This document shows positions 6,955 through 15,022 of a stretch of DNA of 16,490 nucleotides, in pieces. The translations under genes were made by a program, and so were the position numbers. Source of the stretch: Helicobacteraceae bacterium (GTDB lineage Bacteria; Campylobacterota; Campylobacteria; Campylobacterales; Sulfurimonadaceae). The stretch is from assembly GCA_024635885.1 (NCBI GenBank), contig JAGXIA010000002.1, positions 1 to 16,490 on the forward strand. The letters are read 5' to 3'. Position 1 is the first letter of the stretch, and each line of letters starts with the position of its first letter. The notes under the pieces were generated by a model. It did not search any database and had not been told where the DNA came from. It saw only the letters and a program-made list of their open reading frames with translations.

Positions 6955-8877
6955 TTGAGTAAATATATTACAACACCTATATACTATGTGAATGGCGAAG
7001 CCCACATAGGACATGCGTATACTACTTTTATTGCTGATACTATGAGCAGATATGAAAAATTAAAAGGTAACGATACATACTTTTTAACCGGAACTGATGA
7101 ACATGGTCAAAAGATTGAAGAATCTGCACAAAAGAATGGAAAACCTACCCAAGAGTTTGCCAATGAAATCAGTGCTTCATTTAAGACTTTGTGGGATGAA
7201 TTCGAGATAAGCTACGATAAGTTTATACGAACTACAGATGAAGATCACAAAAAAGGTGTGCAAAAAGCTTTTGAGGTTATGTATGCCAAAGGTGATATAT
7301 ATAAAGACTTTTACGAGGGTCATTATTGTGTCAGTTGTGAGACTTTTTTCCCCGAAACTCAACTTATAGACGGTGAATTTTGTCCTGATTGTGGTAGAGT
7401 TACAAGTATAATCAAAGAAGAAAGTTATTTTTTCAGACTTTCAAAATATGAAGATGCCCTGCTTAAACATTATGCTGATAATCCAGATTTTATTTTACCT
7501 CGTTCTCGTGCAAATGAAGTAATTAATTTTGTAAAAGGCGGACTTAGAGATTTGTCTGTTACGAGGACATCATTCACTTGGGGCGTTAAAATGCCTGAGT
7601 CTTTAAATGATGACAAGCATGTAATGTACGTTTGGCTTGATGCTCTTTTAAACTATATAACAGCACTTGGATATGGAAAAGATGATGCGGATATGCATTA
7701 TTGGCCTGCCTCAACACAGTTTGTAGGTAAAGATATCCTGCGTTTTCATGCTATTTATTGGCCTGCATTTTTAATGAGCCTTGATCTACCTCTTCCTGAA
7801 CATATTGGTGCTCACGGCTGGTGGACAAGAGATGGCGAAAAGATGTCTAAGTCAAAAGGCAATGTAATTTCACCTAAAGAAGTTGCAGATGCTTATGGTG
7901 TTGAGAATTTAAGGTACTTCATGCTGAGAGAAGTTCCATTCGGTCAAGACGGTGATTTTTCTCAAAGAGCCTTTATAGATAGAATCAACTCAGAACTAAG
8001 TAATGACCTAGGCAACCTGCTTAACCGTATTATAGGTATGAGTGGAAAATACAGTGACTATGAAATAGACAGTGTTGATGTAGAAAAGTTTCATAAAAAA
8101 GAGCTTGATGCAATGGATGAAGCTCTTGGAAATCTTGACGGTTTCATGGAAAATATGCAGACTCATCGATACCTAGAAGAACTTTGGAAACTATTTGCAA
8201 TTGGAAATAAAGCTATTGAAGAGCATGCTCCATGGGTAAAGATGAAAGAAGATAAAAAGGATGAGGCACTTGCAACTGTTGCACTTGTTGCCAATATTTT
8301 GGCAAAAGCTTCGATAATGCTTCACCCTATTATGCCTAATACTACTAATACAATTGCAGATGCCCTTAACTTTGAAATAAATAATGAGAGCTATAAAGAG
8401 CTTGTTTTAGGTAAAAAACTATTAAAACTATTTAATATCAAGCTTGTTCCGCCACTTTTTCCTCGCGTTGAAGAACCATTGATGGCTGAAGCTCCTGCAG
8501 CAGAACCAAACAAGCCAAAAGAAGAAAAACTGGAACTTAAAGAAGAAGACAATCTCATAGAAATAGGTCAATTCTTTGAGACTTCTCTTAAAGTTGGCAT
8601 TATAGTTGAAGCTGAAGAAGTTCCAAAAAGTAAGAAGCTTTTAAAACTTCAAGTTGATATAGGTGAAGATCAAAATAGACAAGTTGTAGCCGGAATAAAA
8701 GAGTTTTACTCTCCTGAATCTCTCTTAAATACACAAGTCTGTGTTGTTGCGAACTTAAAACCAGCCAAATTAATGGGAATGATGTCTGAGGGAATGCTTC
8801 TTGCTGCTAAGGACGAAGATGGTTTATGTTTAGTTAGACCAGAAAAACCTAAAAAAGCGGGCACACCTATTGGATGA
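6955..8877 (+). CDS. metG: Methionyl-tRNA synthetase with C-terminal tRNA-binding domain
   Basis: Charges tRNA-Met with methionine in the cytoplasm; 640 aa. HIGH is at residues 17-20 and KMSKS at 296-300. The connective peptide keeps two zinc-type cysteine pairs (C125/C128 and C143/C146). The anticodon-binding helical domain follows. A Glu/Lys/Pro-rich linker (about residues 510-535) leads to a Trbp111-like OB-fold domain (IGQFFETSLKVGIIVEAEEV to the end) that dimerises the enzyme and binds tRNA. The start is TTG, preceded by AAGGA at 6944-6948 with a six-base gap, and gives the usual SKYITTPIYY opening. The stop overlaps the next gene by four bases (ATGA). Confidence 0.97.
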   Translation: MSKYITTPIYYVNGEAHIGHAYTTFIADTMSRYEKLKGNDTYFLTGTDEHGQKIEESAQKNGKPTQEFANEISASFKTLWDEFEISYDKFIRTTDEDHKKGVQKAFEVMYAKGDIYKDFYEGHYCVSCETFFPETQLIDGEFCPDCGRVTSIIKEESYFFRLSKYEDALLKHYADNPDFILPRSRANEVINFVKGGLRDLSVTRTSFTWGVKMPESLNDDKHVMYVWLDALLNYITALGYGKDDADMHYWPASTQFVGKDILRFHAIYWPAFLMSLDLPLPEHIGAHGWWTRDGEKMSKSKGNVISPKEVADAYGVENLRYFMLREVPFGQDGDFSQRAFIDRINSELSNDLGNLLNRIIGMSGKYSDYEIDSVDVEKFHKKELDAMDEALGNLDGFMENMQTHRYLEELWKLFAIGNKAIEEHAPWVKMKEDKKDEALATVALVANILAKASIMLHPIMPNTTNTIADALNFEINNESYKELVLGKKLLKLFNIKLVPPLFPRVEEPLMAEAPAAEPNKPKEEKLELKEEDNLIEIGQFFETSLKVGIIVEAEEVPKSKKLLKLQVDIGEDQNRQVVAGIKEFYSPESLLNTQVCVVANLKPAKLMGMMSEGMLLAAKDEDGLCLVRPEKPKKAGTPIG

Positions 8878-9869
8878 GACTTGAAAATATCCTTGCACTT
8901 ACTCATGGTAAACTTATTAATGAACCATTTGTAAATATTTTTGAAAATATTGTTTTTGACGCAAAAGCTGTAAAGAGAGGTGATCTCTTTATAGCTTTTG
9001 ATGAAAGCACAATAGAAGATGCAGTATTCAATGGGGCATATGGTGTTGTTTTTGATAAACCAACCCAAATGAGTGATACTGAAATAGCATGGATAAAAGT
9101 TCAAAGTATTGAAGATGCACTGAGACGACTGCTTCGATTTCGATTAATAGAAAAAGAAGTTACAGTGTATGAGTCTAATGAGATTATTCTCAAGTTAGCA
9201 CTGCAAGTAATTACAGAATCTAAGTTCATAGCACTTGAGGGTGATTTAAAAAAACTCTTTAAATCTCTTTGGCATGTGGAAAATGGATCAATAATACTAT
9301 TCTGCCCTGCTCTTGTTGATAAAAGTATATTTACAGACATTAAAAATCTTCCTAAAATTGCGATAGAACCTATTGCTATAATGGAAAAAACCCTTTTTGA
9401 AACCTCTTTCATATATGATAATATATTTTATGAAAGACAACTTATATCTCCTTTTTTTATACCATATCTTGAAGAACTACTGCATTTATATAAGAGTTTA
9501 AAAGTAAATTACAGACTGAGAAAATTCACCCCAATAGAACATTTTGAAGCAGTATTCACAAACAAGAACTTTGAATTAAAAGAGTTTGGGGCGAGTGATA
9601 AAGTTTTAATTTTCGAAAAAAACACTGATTTAATTGACTCAGAGATAACCTTTTTACAAAAACATGCCAACTGGGCTAAAATAATTTACATTATTCCACA
9701 TGCCAGCGAATGTGAAAAAAATGAAAATATATTTAAATACCAAAATGATAAAGATATTCTCACCATATTGAAAAATAATAGTTTTCATTTTGCACTCATT
9801 GTTGGTGTAGATAAATCTATACTCTCTAAACCACTGACAAATCAAACCCAACTCACCTTAGACTTTTAA
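8874..9869 (+). CDS. Mur ligase-like protein without ATP-binding site
   Basis: A 331-aa cytoplasmic protein. Residues 1-65 resemble the N-terminal substrate-binding domain of MurE/MurF: IVFDAKAVKRGDLFIAF followed by GAYGVVFDKP corresponds to the Mur pattern of a DSR/KxGDLFxA segment and a later GAxGVV segment. IKVQSIEDALRRLLRFR (74-91) matches the helix just before the ATPase domain. Where the Mur P-loop GxxGKT should begin there is only VTVYESNEIILKLAL, and no P-loop occurs anywhere. The C-terminal part (HFEAVF, GASDKVLIFE, then the Rossmann-like WAKIIYIIPH) could be a remnant of the Mur C-terminal domain. At 331 aa it is roughly 120 aa shorter than MurF. It is translationally coupled to metG. 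Probably not an active ligase; a regulatory or scaffold role is speculation. The homology is by eye. Confidence 0.7.
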   Translation: MRLENILALTHGKLINEPFVNIFENIVFDAKAVKRGDLFIAFDESTIEDAVFNGAYGVVFDKPTQMSDTEIAWIKVQSIEDALRRLLRFRLIEKEVTVYESNEIILKLALQVITESKFIALEGDLKKLFKSLWHVENGSIILFCPALVDKSIFTDIKNLPKIAIEPIAIMEKTLFETSFIYDNIFYERQLISPFFIPYLEELLHLYKSLKVNYRLRKFTPIEHFEAVFTNKNFELKEFGASDKVLIFEKNTDLIDSEITFLQKHANWAKIIYIIPHASECEKNENIFKYQNDKDILTILKNNSFHFALIVGVDKSILSKPLTNQTQLTLDF

Positions 9870-9879
9870 GGATTAAAAA

Positions 9880-11013
9880 ATGAACCGCAGAGATTTTATA
9901 GCAACCACAACAACTGCTTCTTTAGCACTCGCTTTAAATGGATGTAACGAAAGTAACCGCCAAGCAATTGATTACTCGAAGCATCCGCAAAAAAAAGATA
10001 ATGAGACAAAAAGAGTAAATATAAATAAAAATAAAAAAACTGTCATAAAACTTGCAACAAGCTGGCCTGCACACTTCCCTATTATGGGCACAAATGTAGA
10101 AAAGTTTGCTCAGAGAGTTAAAGATGTCAGTGGCGGCTCACTGGAGATAAAACTTTATCCAAAAAATACTTTAGTGCCTGCACTTGCCGTATTTGATGCA
10201 TGTTCCAGTGGTCAGATAGATGCTTTTCATTCGGGTCCTTATTACTGGAAAGGTAAAAATAGCGCTTTTTCTCTCTATAGTGGTTTTCCTTTTGGTCTTA
10301 CAGCTGAAGAGATTAATTCCTGGATGCTTTTTGGAGGAGGAATGGAATTATGGAGAGAACAATATGCAAAATACAATCTTCATCCTTTTGTTGGCGGAAA
10401 TACAAATATTCAAATGGGCGGATGGTTTAGAAAACCTATAGAATCCTTAGCAGATATGCAAGGTCTCAAAATGCGTATTCCAGGTCTTGGCGGTGAAGTA
10501 TTTGCAAAAATGGGAGTCAACCCTATACTTTTACCTGCTGGTGAAATATATACATCACTCGAGCGCGGAGTTATTGATGCAACAGAATGGGTAGGACCGG
10601 CTCTTGATATTAAAATGGGATTTTATAAAGTTGCTCCTTATTATTACTCCGGGTGGCATGAACCAGGATCTATCTTAGAACTCACCTTTAATAAACACTC
10701 ATTTCAAAAGTTAGCTTACGAGCACCAATCAATCATAGAAGTTGCCTCAAGTGAACTAAATTCCAATATGACATACGAATTTCATCACGAAAACATAAAA
10801 GCTCTACAAGAATTAAAAAAGCTGAATGTTACACTTCTTCAATTTCCAAAAGATGTTACAGCTGAAGGTAAAAGAGCTTTAAGCGAAGTAATAAAAGAAC
10901 AAAGCAGTGAAAATGATGATTTCAAAAGAGTTTACGCTTCTATTGAAAAACACTTAAGCTTATCAAAAGAGTGGAGTGACACAAGTCTAAGGTACTTTCT
11001 AAATGAAAGATAA
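9880..11013 (+). CDS. TRAP transporter substrate-binding lipoprotein, DctP family
   Basis: Extracytoplasmic binding protein, 377 aa, for a tripartite (TRAP) carboxylate transporter. The N-terminus carries both a twin-arginine-like motif (RRDF, 3-6) and a lipobox LNGC (19-22), so it is probably exported and lipid-anchored at Cys22. A Lys/Asn-rich linker (about 23-53) leads to the DctP fold. LKMRIPGLGGEVFAKMG contains the conserved substrate-carboxylate arginine (R199), and GVIDATEWVGP with E236-W237 resembles the keto-acid/TakP-like subgroup. Ligand is likely a 2-oxo acid or other organic acid, by inference. AAGGA precedes the ATG. It follows the MurF-like gene after 10 nt. No membrane subunits (DctQ or DctM) are in the window. 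Confidence 0.9.
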   Translation: MNRRDFIATTTTASLALALNGCNESNRQAIDYSKHPQKKDNETKRVNINKNKKTVIKLATSWPAHFPIMGTNVEKFAQRVKDVSGGSLEIKLYPKNTLVPALAVFDACSSGQIDAFHSGPYYWKGKNSAFSLYSGFPFGLTAEEINSWMLFGGGMELWREQYAKYNLHPFVGGNTNIQMGGWFRKPIESLADMQGLKMRIPGLGGEVFAKMGVNPILLPAGEIYTSLERGVIDATEWVGPALDIKMGFYKVAPYYYSGWHEPGSILELTFNKHSFQKLAYEHQSIIEVASSELNSNMTYEFHHENIKALQELKKLNVTLLQFPKDVTAEGKRALSEVIKEQSSENDDFKRVYASIEKHLSLSKEWSDTSLRYFLNER

Positions 11014-11029
11014 CTATTTGCAATAACTA

Positions 11030-11049
11030 AGTATAATCCCACTTATACT
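11030..11049 (+). promoter_or_regulatory. Promoter with inverted repeat before the glycoside hydrolase gene
   Basis: A perfect TATAAT (11032-11037) is embedded in an inverted repeat: AGTATAA (11030-11036) pairs with TTATACT (11043-11049) around six bases. The transcript start would be near 11044, about 24 nt before the start codon. A protein binding the repeat would cover the −10 and +1. Confidence 0.55.
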
Positions 11050-11067
11050 AAAATAAAGAGTTTCTAT

Positions 11068-12285
11068 TTGATTAAAACAATACTTATCACTGCCTTGCTC
11101 CACACAATCCTTTTTGCTTCCTTTACTGGAGTAGTTGTCGATAAAAAGACTCTTAAACCAATCAATAATGTTACTATCAGTGACTCAATATATAGCGTAA
11201 AAAGTGATTCTAACGGAACATTTAAAATAGACAGCAAAGAAGACAGTTATCATATAAAAGCTTGTGGATACAGGCCATTTAAAATAAAAAGAGATAGCAA
11301 TGAGACCATATTTAAACTAGACCCCATAAATGTACAGGCTCTTTATTTAACTTTTTGGGGCGCTAGTAATAATTCAAAAACATTTGCACGCATTTTAAAA
11401 ATTATTGATGAGACTAAAGTAAATGCCATTGTCGTTGATGTTAAAAATGAATATGGATCAACTTCATTCAAAACCTCCTTCTCTCAAGCCAATAGTTATG
11501 GGGCTGACAATGATAGAACAAACCGAAATATTGAAAAATTTATAGACTTACTGAAATCAAAAAATATTTATACTATTGCCAGAATAGTTACATTTAAAGA
11601 TGAATTGCAAGCTCTTAATAATCCGGACTATGCAATCAAAAAATCAAATGGAGAAATTTGGAGAAATCACGATAACATGGCTTGGGTTGATCCATTCGAC
11701 AAAAGAGCTCATGAGTACACTATAGCCATAGCTGAAGAAGCAGCAAAAGCTGGATTTGATGAAATAAATTTTGACTATATTCGTTTCCCAGCAAAATCTG
11801 GACTAAAATTTTCTAAAAAAAATACACAAGAAAATCGTGTAAAAGCTATTGATGAATTTTTAGCTACCGCACAAAAGAGACTTAGAAAATATGGTGTTTT
11901 TATCTCTGTTGATACGTTTGGAAATGTTTGCTGGAGTAAAGGTGATAATAATATAGGTCAGACAATTTCCTCTCTAGCCACCCACGCTGACTACATTTCT
12001 CCTATGCTTTACCCATCAGGATTTGCAAGTGGATCATTTTATTTTGAATACCCGTCTGAACATCCACATGCCGTAATATATAGAAGTATAAAAAATATAA
12101 AAGACAGGATTGACTCTTCAAGAGTGAGACCTTGGCTGCAATACTTTAAAGACTATGCCCACAAGAAAAGAGAGTATGAAAAATTTGAGGTCAATGAGCA
12201 GATAAGAGCTGCCGATGATGTAAATACAAGTGGCTGGATGATGTGGTCACCATCGAGTAAATACAATTTGGATTATTTTAAATAA
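11068..12285 (+). CDS. Secreted putative glycoside hydrolase, DUF4015 type
   Basis: A 405-aa exported protein. Residues 1-18 form a signal peptide. Residues about 19-90 look like a small beta-sandwich of the carboxypeptidase-regulatory type (FTGVVVDKKTLKPINNVTI, then SDSNGTFKI). The rest is a TIM-barrel-like domain of the DUF4015/GH13-like putative glycoside hydrolase family: NAIVVDVKNEYG, TIARIVTFKD, FDEINFDYIRFP (230-241), VDTFGNVCWSKGD, YISPMLYPS and TSGWMMWSP. Acidic residues E232 and D236 at a strand end are candidate catalytic groups. The substrate is unknown; a polysaccharide such as exopolymer or peptidoglycan-linked glycan is possible. The start is TTG, with AAAGAG at 11055-11060. 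It has its own promoter and converges on the next gene with a 16-nt gap. Confidence 0.85.
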   Translation: MIKTILITALLHTILFASFTGVVVDKKTLKPINNVTISDSIYSVKSDSNGTFKIDSKEDSYHIKACGYRPFKIKRDSNETIFKLDPINVQALYLTFWGASNNSKTFARILKIIDETKVNAIVVDVKNEYGSTSFKTSFSQANSYGADNDRTNRNIEKFIDLLKSKNIYTIARIVTFKDELQALNNPDYAIKKSNGEIWRNHDNMAWVDPFDKRAHEYTIAIAEEAAKAGFDEINFDYIRFPAKSGLKFSKKNTQENRVKAIDEFLATAQKRLRKYGVFISVDTFGNVCWSKGDNNIGQTISSLATHADYISPMLYPSGFASGSFYFEYPSEHPHAVIYRSIKNIKDRIDSSRVRPWLQYFKDYAHKKREYEKFEVNEQIRAADDVNTSGWMMWSPSSKYNLDYFK

Positions 12286-12301
12286 TTACACTTTATTATA
12301 A

Positions 12302-13510
12302 TTACATTCCCGGTATTCTTGGGAGTTTTCCTAATTTTGAATTTTTACAGTAAACACCCCAAGCTTTTTTAAGCCAATGCCCTACAATGGGCATTGGTAT
12401 CATGAAAGCTTTTTTTTCGTCTCTGTAGATTAAACTAGCTCCATTGCCGCTATCCATCATACATAATATATTCAGATGCTTATGGTAACCTTCAAAAGAT
12501 ATGCCATCATGGTCTTTTTCTTTAATGTTATGCGCTACATTTTTAGCCATCACTTCTGCAATATGCCCTTGTTTTGCTCTCCATTCATACCCTTGCAAAG
12601 CCGCTATGTCACCTATGGCATAAATATTATGAGGTCTGCTCATCTCTTCACCATCACAAAAAGTATTTGTGTCTGAACATACATTACAATGGTCATCTAT
12701 TTTTACAAAGCCGGCCTCATTTTGAGGAAGGTCAGAGTTTTGTATTACCTCATGACCATTCCCCGCAGGAATAAACATAGTAAAGTCAGATTCTAATTTA
12801 GTATCATCTTCAAATACGATTCCATCTTCTTCAAATTTTTTGATTTTTTTACCAAAGTGTCGTTTTATGTTTAGCCTTGAGAAATATTTGTCCATCATTT
12901 GTAAAGCCTGAGGACCCATTCTCTTGCCAGGTTCAGCCATTGGAGCAAAAAAAGTCAACTCGTAATTATCTCTAATACCTTTTTTCTTTAATAGATTATG
13001 AACATTAAATAGCAGTTCAAAGCCTGGTCCGCCTCGAACAGCAGAAGAGTCTTTTGGATTGCCTCCAAAACCAAAGCAAATTTTACCACTACCTTTGGCT
13101 ATGATTACATCCAATTTATCTCTAATGAGTAAAGAGTTCTCTGGATTTCCGCAGATAGAAAGAGTATGTTCTATGCCTTTGTGTTTCATTTTTGAAGCGC
13201 CCATTGCCAAGACTAAATGCTTATAATTATCAATACGAAGACCACTTTTAAGTTCAACAACACCGTTTTTTGCTGATATATTATTTACTTCATCTATTAT
13301 TAGACTAAATCCATGAACATCTTTTAATGCATTCATATCTACGCATATATCTTCAAATGATTTTTCCCTTGTTGGAATCCAGATTGAAGTTGGGTAGATA
13401 TAAAAATAATCTCTATTTGTGACTAAAGTAACGTCATAATTATATTTTCTGAGATAAATAGCAGCTTCGAGACCAGCGAATCCACCGCCTAAAATAAGTA
13501 CTTTTTTCAT
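12302..13510 (-). CDS. FAD-dependent oxidoreductase of the SQR/FCSD-like group
   Basis: A 402-aa flavoprotein. It has an N-terminal FAD-binding GGGFAG (8-13), LVLAMGAS near 99-106, and NIYAIGDIAAL (295-305), the second FAD motif. Overall layout and the C-terminal ILCMMDSGNG (C350) resemble sulfide:quinone oxidoreductases and relatives. The C-terminus (HWLKKAWGVYCKN) could be an amphipathic membrane-contact helix. The region that carries the central redox cysteine in SQR reads AVRGGPGFELLFN here, with no cysteine at that place; C120 and C145 are nearby. An extra cluster C275-x2-C278-x6-C285 is present. Membrane-associated quinone reduction is likely, but sulfide as substrate is uncertain. AAAGG lies about eight bases before the ATG. 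Confidence 0.8.
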   Translation of the reverse strand: MKKVLILGGGFAGLEAAIYLRKYNYDVTLVTNRDYFYIYPTSIWIPTREKSFEDICVDMNALKDVHGFSLIIDEVNNISAKNGVVELKSGLRIDNYKHLVLAMGASKMKHKGIEHTLSICGNPENSLLIRDKLDVIIAKGSGKICFGFGGNPKDSSAVRGGPGFELLFNVHNLLKKKGIRDNYELTFFAPMAEPGKRMGPQALQMMDKYFSRLNIKRHFGKKIKKFEEDGIVFEDDTKLESDFTMFIPAGNGHEVIQNSDLPQNEAGFVKIDDHCNVCSDTNTFCDGEEMSRPHNIYAIGDIAALQGYEWRAKQGHIAEVMAKNVAHNIKEKDHDGISFEGYHKHLNILCMMDSGNGASLIYRDEKKAFMIPMPIVGHWLKKAWGVYCKNSKLGKLPRIPGM

Positions 13511-13556
13511 TTTGATACCTTTATATAAGTCTAACTAATTAATAAAAAAAGTATAC

Positions 13557-13562
13557 ATTATA
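13557..13562 (-). promoter_or_regulatory. −10 box for the flavoprotein gene
   Basis: ATTATA on the plus strand reads TATAAT on the minus strand, 47 nt upstream of the gene start, giving a leader of about 40 nt. A near-palindrome with one mismatched pair, TAACGATATCATTA (13568-13581), occupies the spacer and −35 side and could be an operator. Confidence 0.5.
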
Positions 13563-13596
13563 ATATCTAACGATATCATTAAAGTATAAAGAGATA

Positions 13597-14277
13597 TTAA
13601 TCGTCATATATATTTATATTTTTGAATTTTTTTCGTATATGCTTGGCATGTGGAATATAGTTTTGGACTAAAGAATGAAAGCTTTTTGAGTGATTCATAT
13701 GTACTATATGCGCAAGTTCATGCACCACTACATAGTCAATAAACTCATGTGCAACTTTTATAAGTGCCGTATTAAACGTTATAACTCTCTTTGAACTGCA
13801 ACTGCCCCATCTGCTTTTCATTTTTCTAAACTTTATCTCTTGATATTCAAGTCCCATTAATTTTGAAAAATATTCAACCCTTGGAATTATATGTATTTTA
13901 GAATGCTCTTTATAAAATGTGTCGTAACATTTCAATATATTGGCTTTACTGTCCACTCTGATTTTTTGAAGCAGTTCTCTTAATTTTTTTGCTTCATCTA
14001 CATCAATACTATATATTTCACCGAAGAGTAAAACTTCATCTTCAAGGTTCACTGTTTTTACTCTGTTTTGTATGGTTTTACTCAGTTGCGTTCTTATCCA
14101 AGCTTCTTTTTCTTCAAGTAAATTTATTATATATCTTTGAGATACTTTTGGTGTTTTTAAAATTATCTTGGCATCTAATGATTCTGATTTAGATGGTTTT
14201 ACGCTTATGTAGCTATGCTTCAAGCTTGTTTTACATATATGCTCAATGTTTAAATCTTTGAAACTTATTTCATTCAT
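13597..14277 (-). CDS. YgjP-type (DUF45) zinc metallopeptidase
   Basis: A 226-aa soluble protein of the YgjP/SprT-like metallopeptidase group. Diagnostic segments are MKSRWGSCSSKRVITFNTAL followed by IDYVVVHELAHIVHMNHSKSFH, with zinc ligands H186, H190 and probably H196 and the catalytic E187. No signal peptide or membrane segment is visible, so it is presumably cytoplasmic. The natural substrate of this family is not established; E. coli homologues have been discussed in connection with restriction-modification operons and proteolysis. The start ATG overlaps the end of queC by eight bases (ATGAATGA), so the two are co-transcribed and translationally coupled. Nothing suggests a functional link to queuosine beyond this coupling. 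Confidence 0.88.
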   Translation of the reverse strand: MNEISFKDLNIEHICKTSLKHSYISVKPSKSESLDAKIILKTPKVSQRYIINLLEEKEAWIRTQLSKTIQNRVKTVNLEDEVLLFGEIYSIDVDEAKKLRELLQKIRVDSKANILKCYDTFYKEHSKIHIIPRVEYFSKLMGLEYQEIKFRKMKSRWGSCSSKRVITFNTALIKVAHEFIDYVVVHELAHIVHMNHSKSFHSLVQNYIPHAKHIRKKFKNINIYDD

Positions 14278-14950
14278 ATATTACAGGATCTACTTCACCA
14301 GCTAATTTGAAACCATTAAGTCTAAGTCTGCAACTATCACAAACGCCACAGGCTCTTTGCTCGTTTTTATAGCAACTCCAAGTCAGTTTTAAAGGAACCT
14401 CTAATTCTAATGCTTTTGTGACTATTTGAGATTTCTGCAGATGGACTAATGGCATTTTTATCTCTATGTTTGTTTCATCTTTTGTACCAAGGTTTATACT
14501 TTCTTGCATACTTTTTATGTAGAATTCTCTACAGTCAGGGTATCCACTGCTGTCTTCTTCGACAACACCGATGGCAATCACCTGAGCACTCTCTTTCTCT
14601 GCGATTGCCGCAGCCATGCTTAAAAATATTCCATTTCTAAAAGGTACATAAGTAATAGGCACGCCCTCTTCTATTCCCCCAGTTGGCACTTCTATGCTTT
14701 TATCTGTTAGGGCTGAGGCACCGAGTTGTTTGAAAAAATCTAAATCCAAGACATATTTGTTACTTACGTCTAAATCATCACATATTTTATAAAAACATTC
14801 TAACTCTTTAGTTTGCGTTCTTTGGTCGTAGTTAAAATGCACAGCAACTATTTCGTAACCCTCTTTTTTCATCATATAAGCACTAAGAGTTGAGTCCATC
14901 CCGCCACTCATAACACACACTGCTTTTTTATTATTTGTATCTAACTTCAT
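14270..14950 (-). CDS. queC: 7-cyano-7-deazaguanine synthase
   Basis: Converts 7-carboxy-7-deazaguanine to preQ0 with ATP and ammonia, in queuosine tRNA modification; 226 aa, cytoplasmic. The PP-loop SGGMDST is at residues 15-21. The C-terminal zinc site is complete: C193, C201, C204 and C207 in WSCYKNEQRACGVCDSC. VPFRNGIFLSMAAAIAE is the conserved family core. No Shine-Dalgarno is visible in front of the ATG. On the minus strand AT-rich −10-like hexamers (TATGAT 14967-14962, TAAAAT 14962-14957) lie so close that the mRNA could be leaderless or nearly so. The usual partners queD and queE are not in the window. Confidence 0.95.
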   Translation of the reverse strand: MKLDTNNKKAVCVMSGGMDSTLSAYMMKKEGYEIVAVHFNYDQRTQTKELECFYKICDDLDVSNKYVLDLDFFKQLGASALTDKSIEVPTGGIEEGVPITYVPFRNGIFLSMAAAIAEKESAQVIAIGVVEEDSSGYPDCREFYIKSMQESINLGTKDETNIEIKMPLVHLQKSQIVTKALELEVPLKLTWSCYKNEQRACGVCDSCRLRLNGFKLAGEVDPVIYE

Positions 14951-15022
14951 AAATATATTTTATCATAAATTACACAAAGTACCTTAATATGATTTTTAAT
15001 AGTAATTAAACAATAAAAGTAA

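Noticed and set aside
8706..9104. 132-aa minus-strand frame across the metG/MurF-like junction
   Set aside because: It is antisense to two genes with strong evidence; its composition looks like a reverse complement of coding sequence and it has no recognisable motif.
8874..9869. Annotating the MurF-like protein as an active murF or murE
   Set aside because: No P-loop or central ATPase domain is present and the protein is much shorter than MurF.
12283..12306. TAATTACA direct repeat between the convergent genes
   Set aside because: The two copies coincide with the stop codons in very AT-rich DNA and do not form a stable hairpin; no terminator can be claimed.
12302..13510. Naming the flavoprotein gene sqr
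   Set aside because: The central redox cysteine region does not match canonical SQR, and related flavoproteins share the same FAD motifs, so only the broad family is supported.
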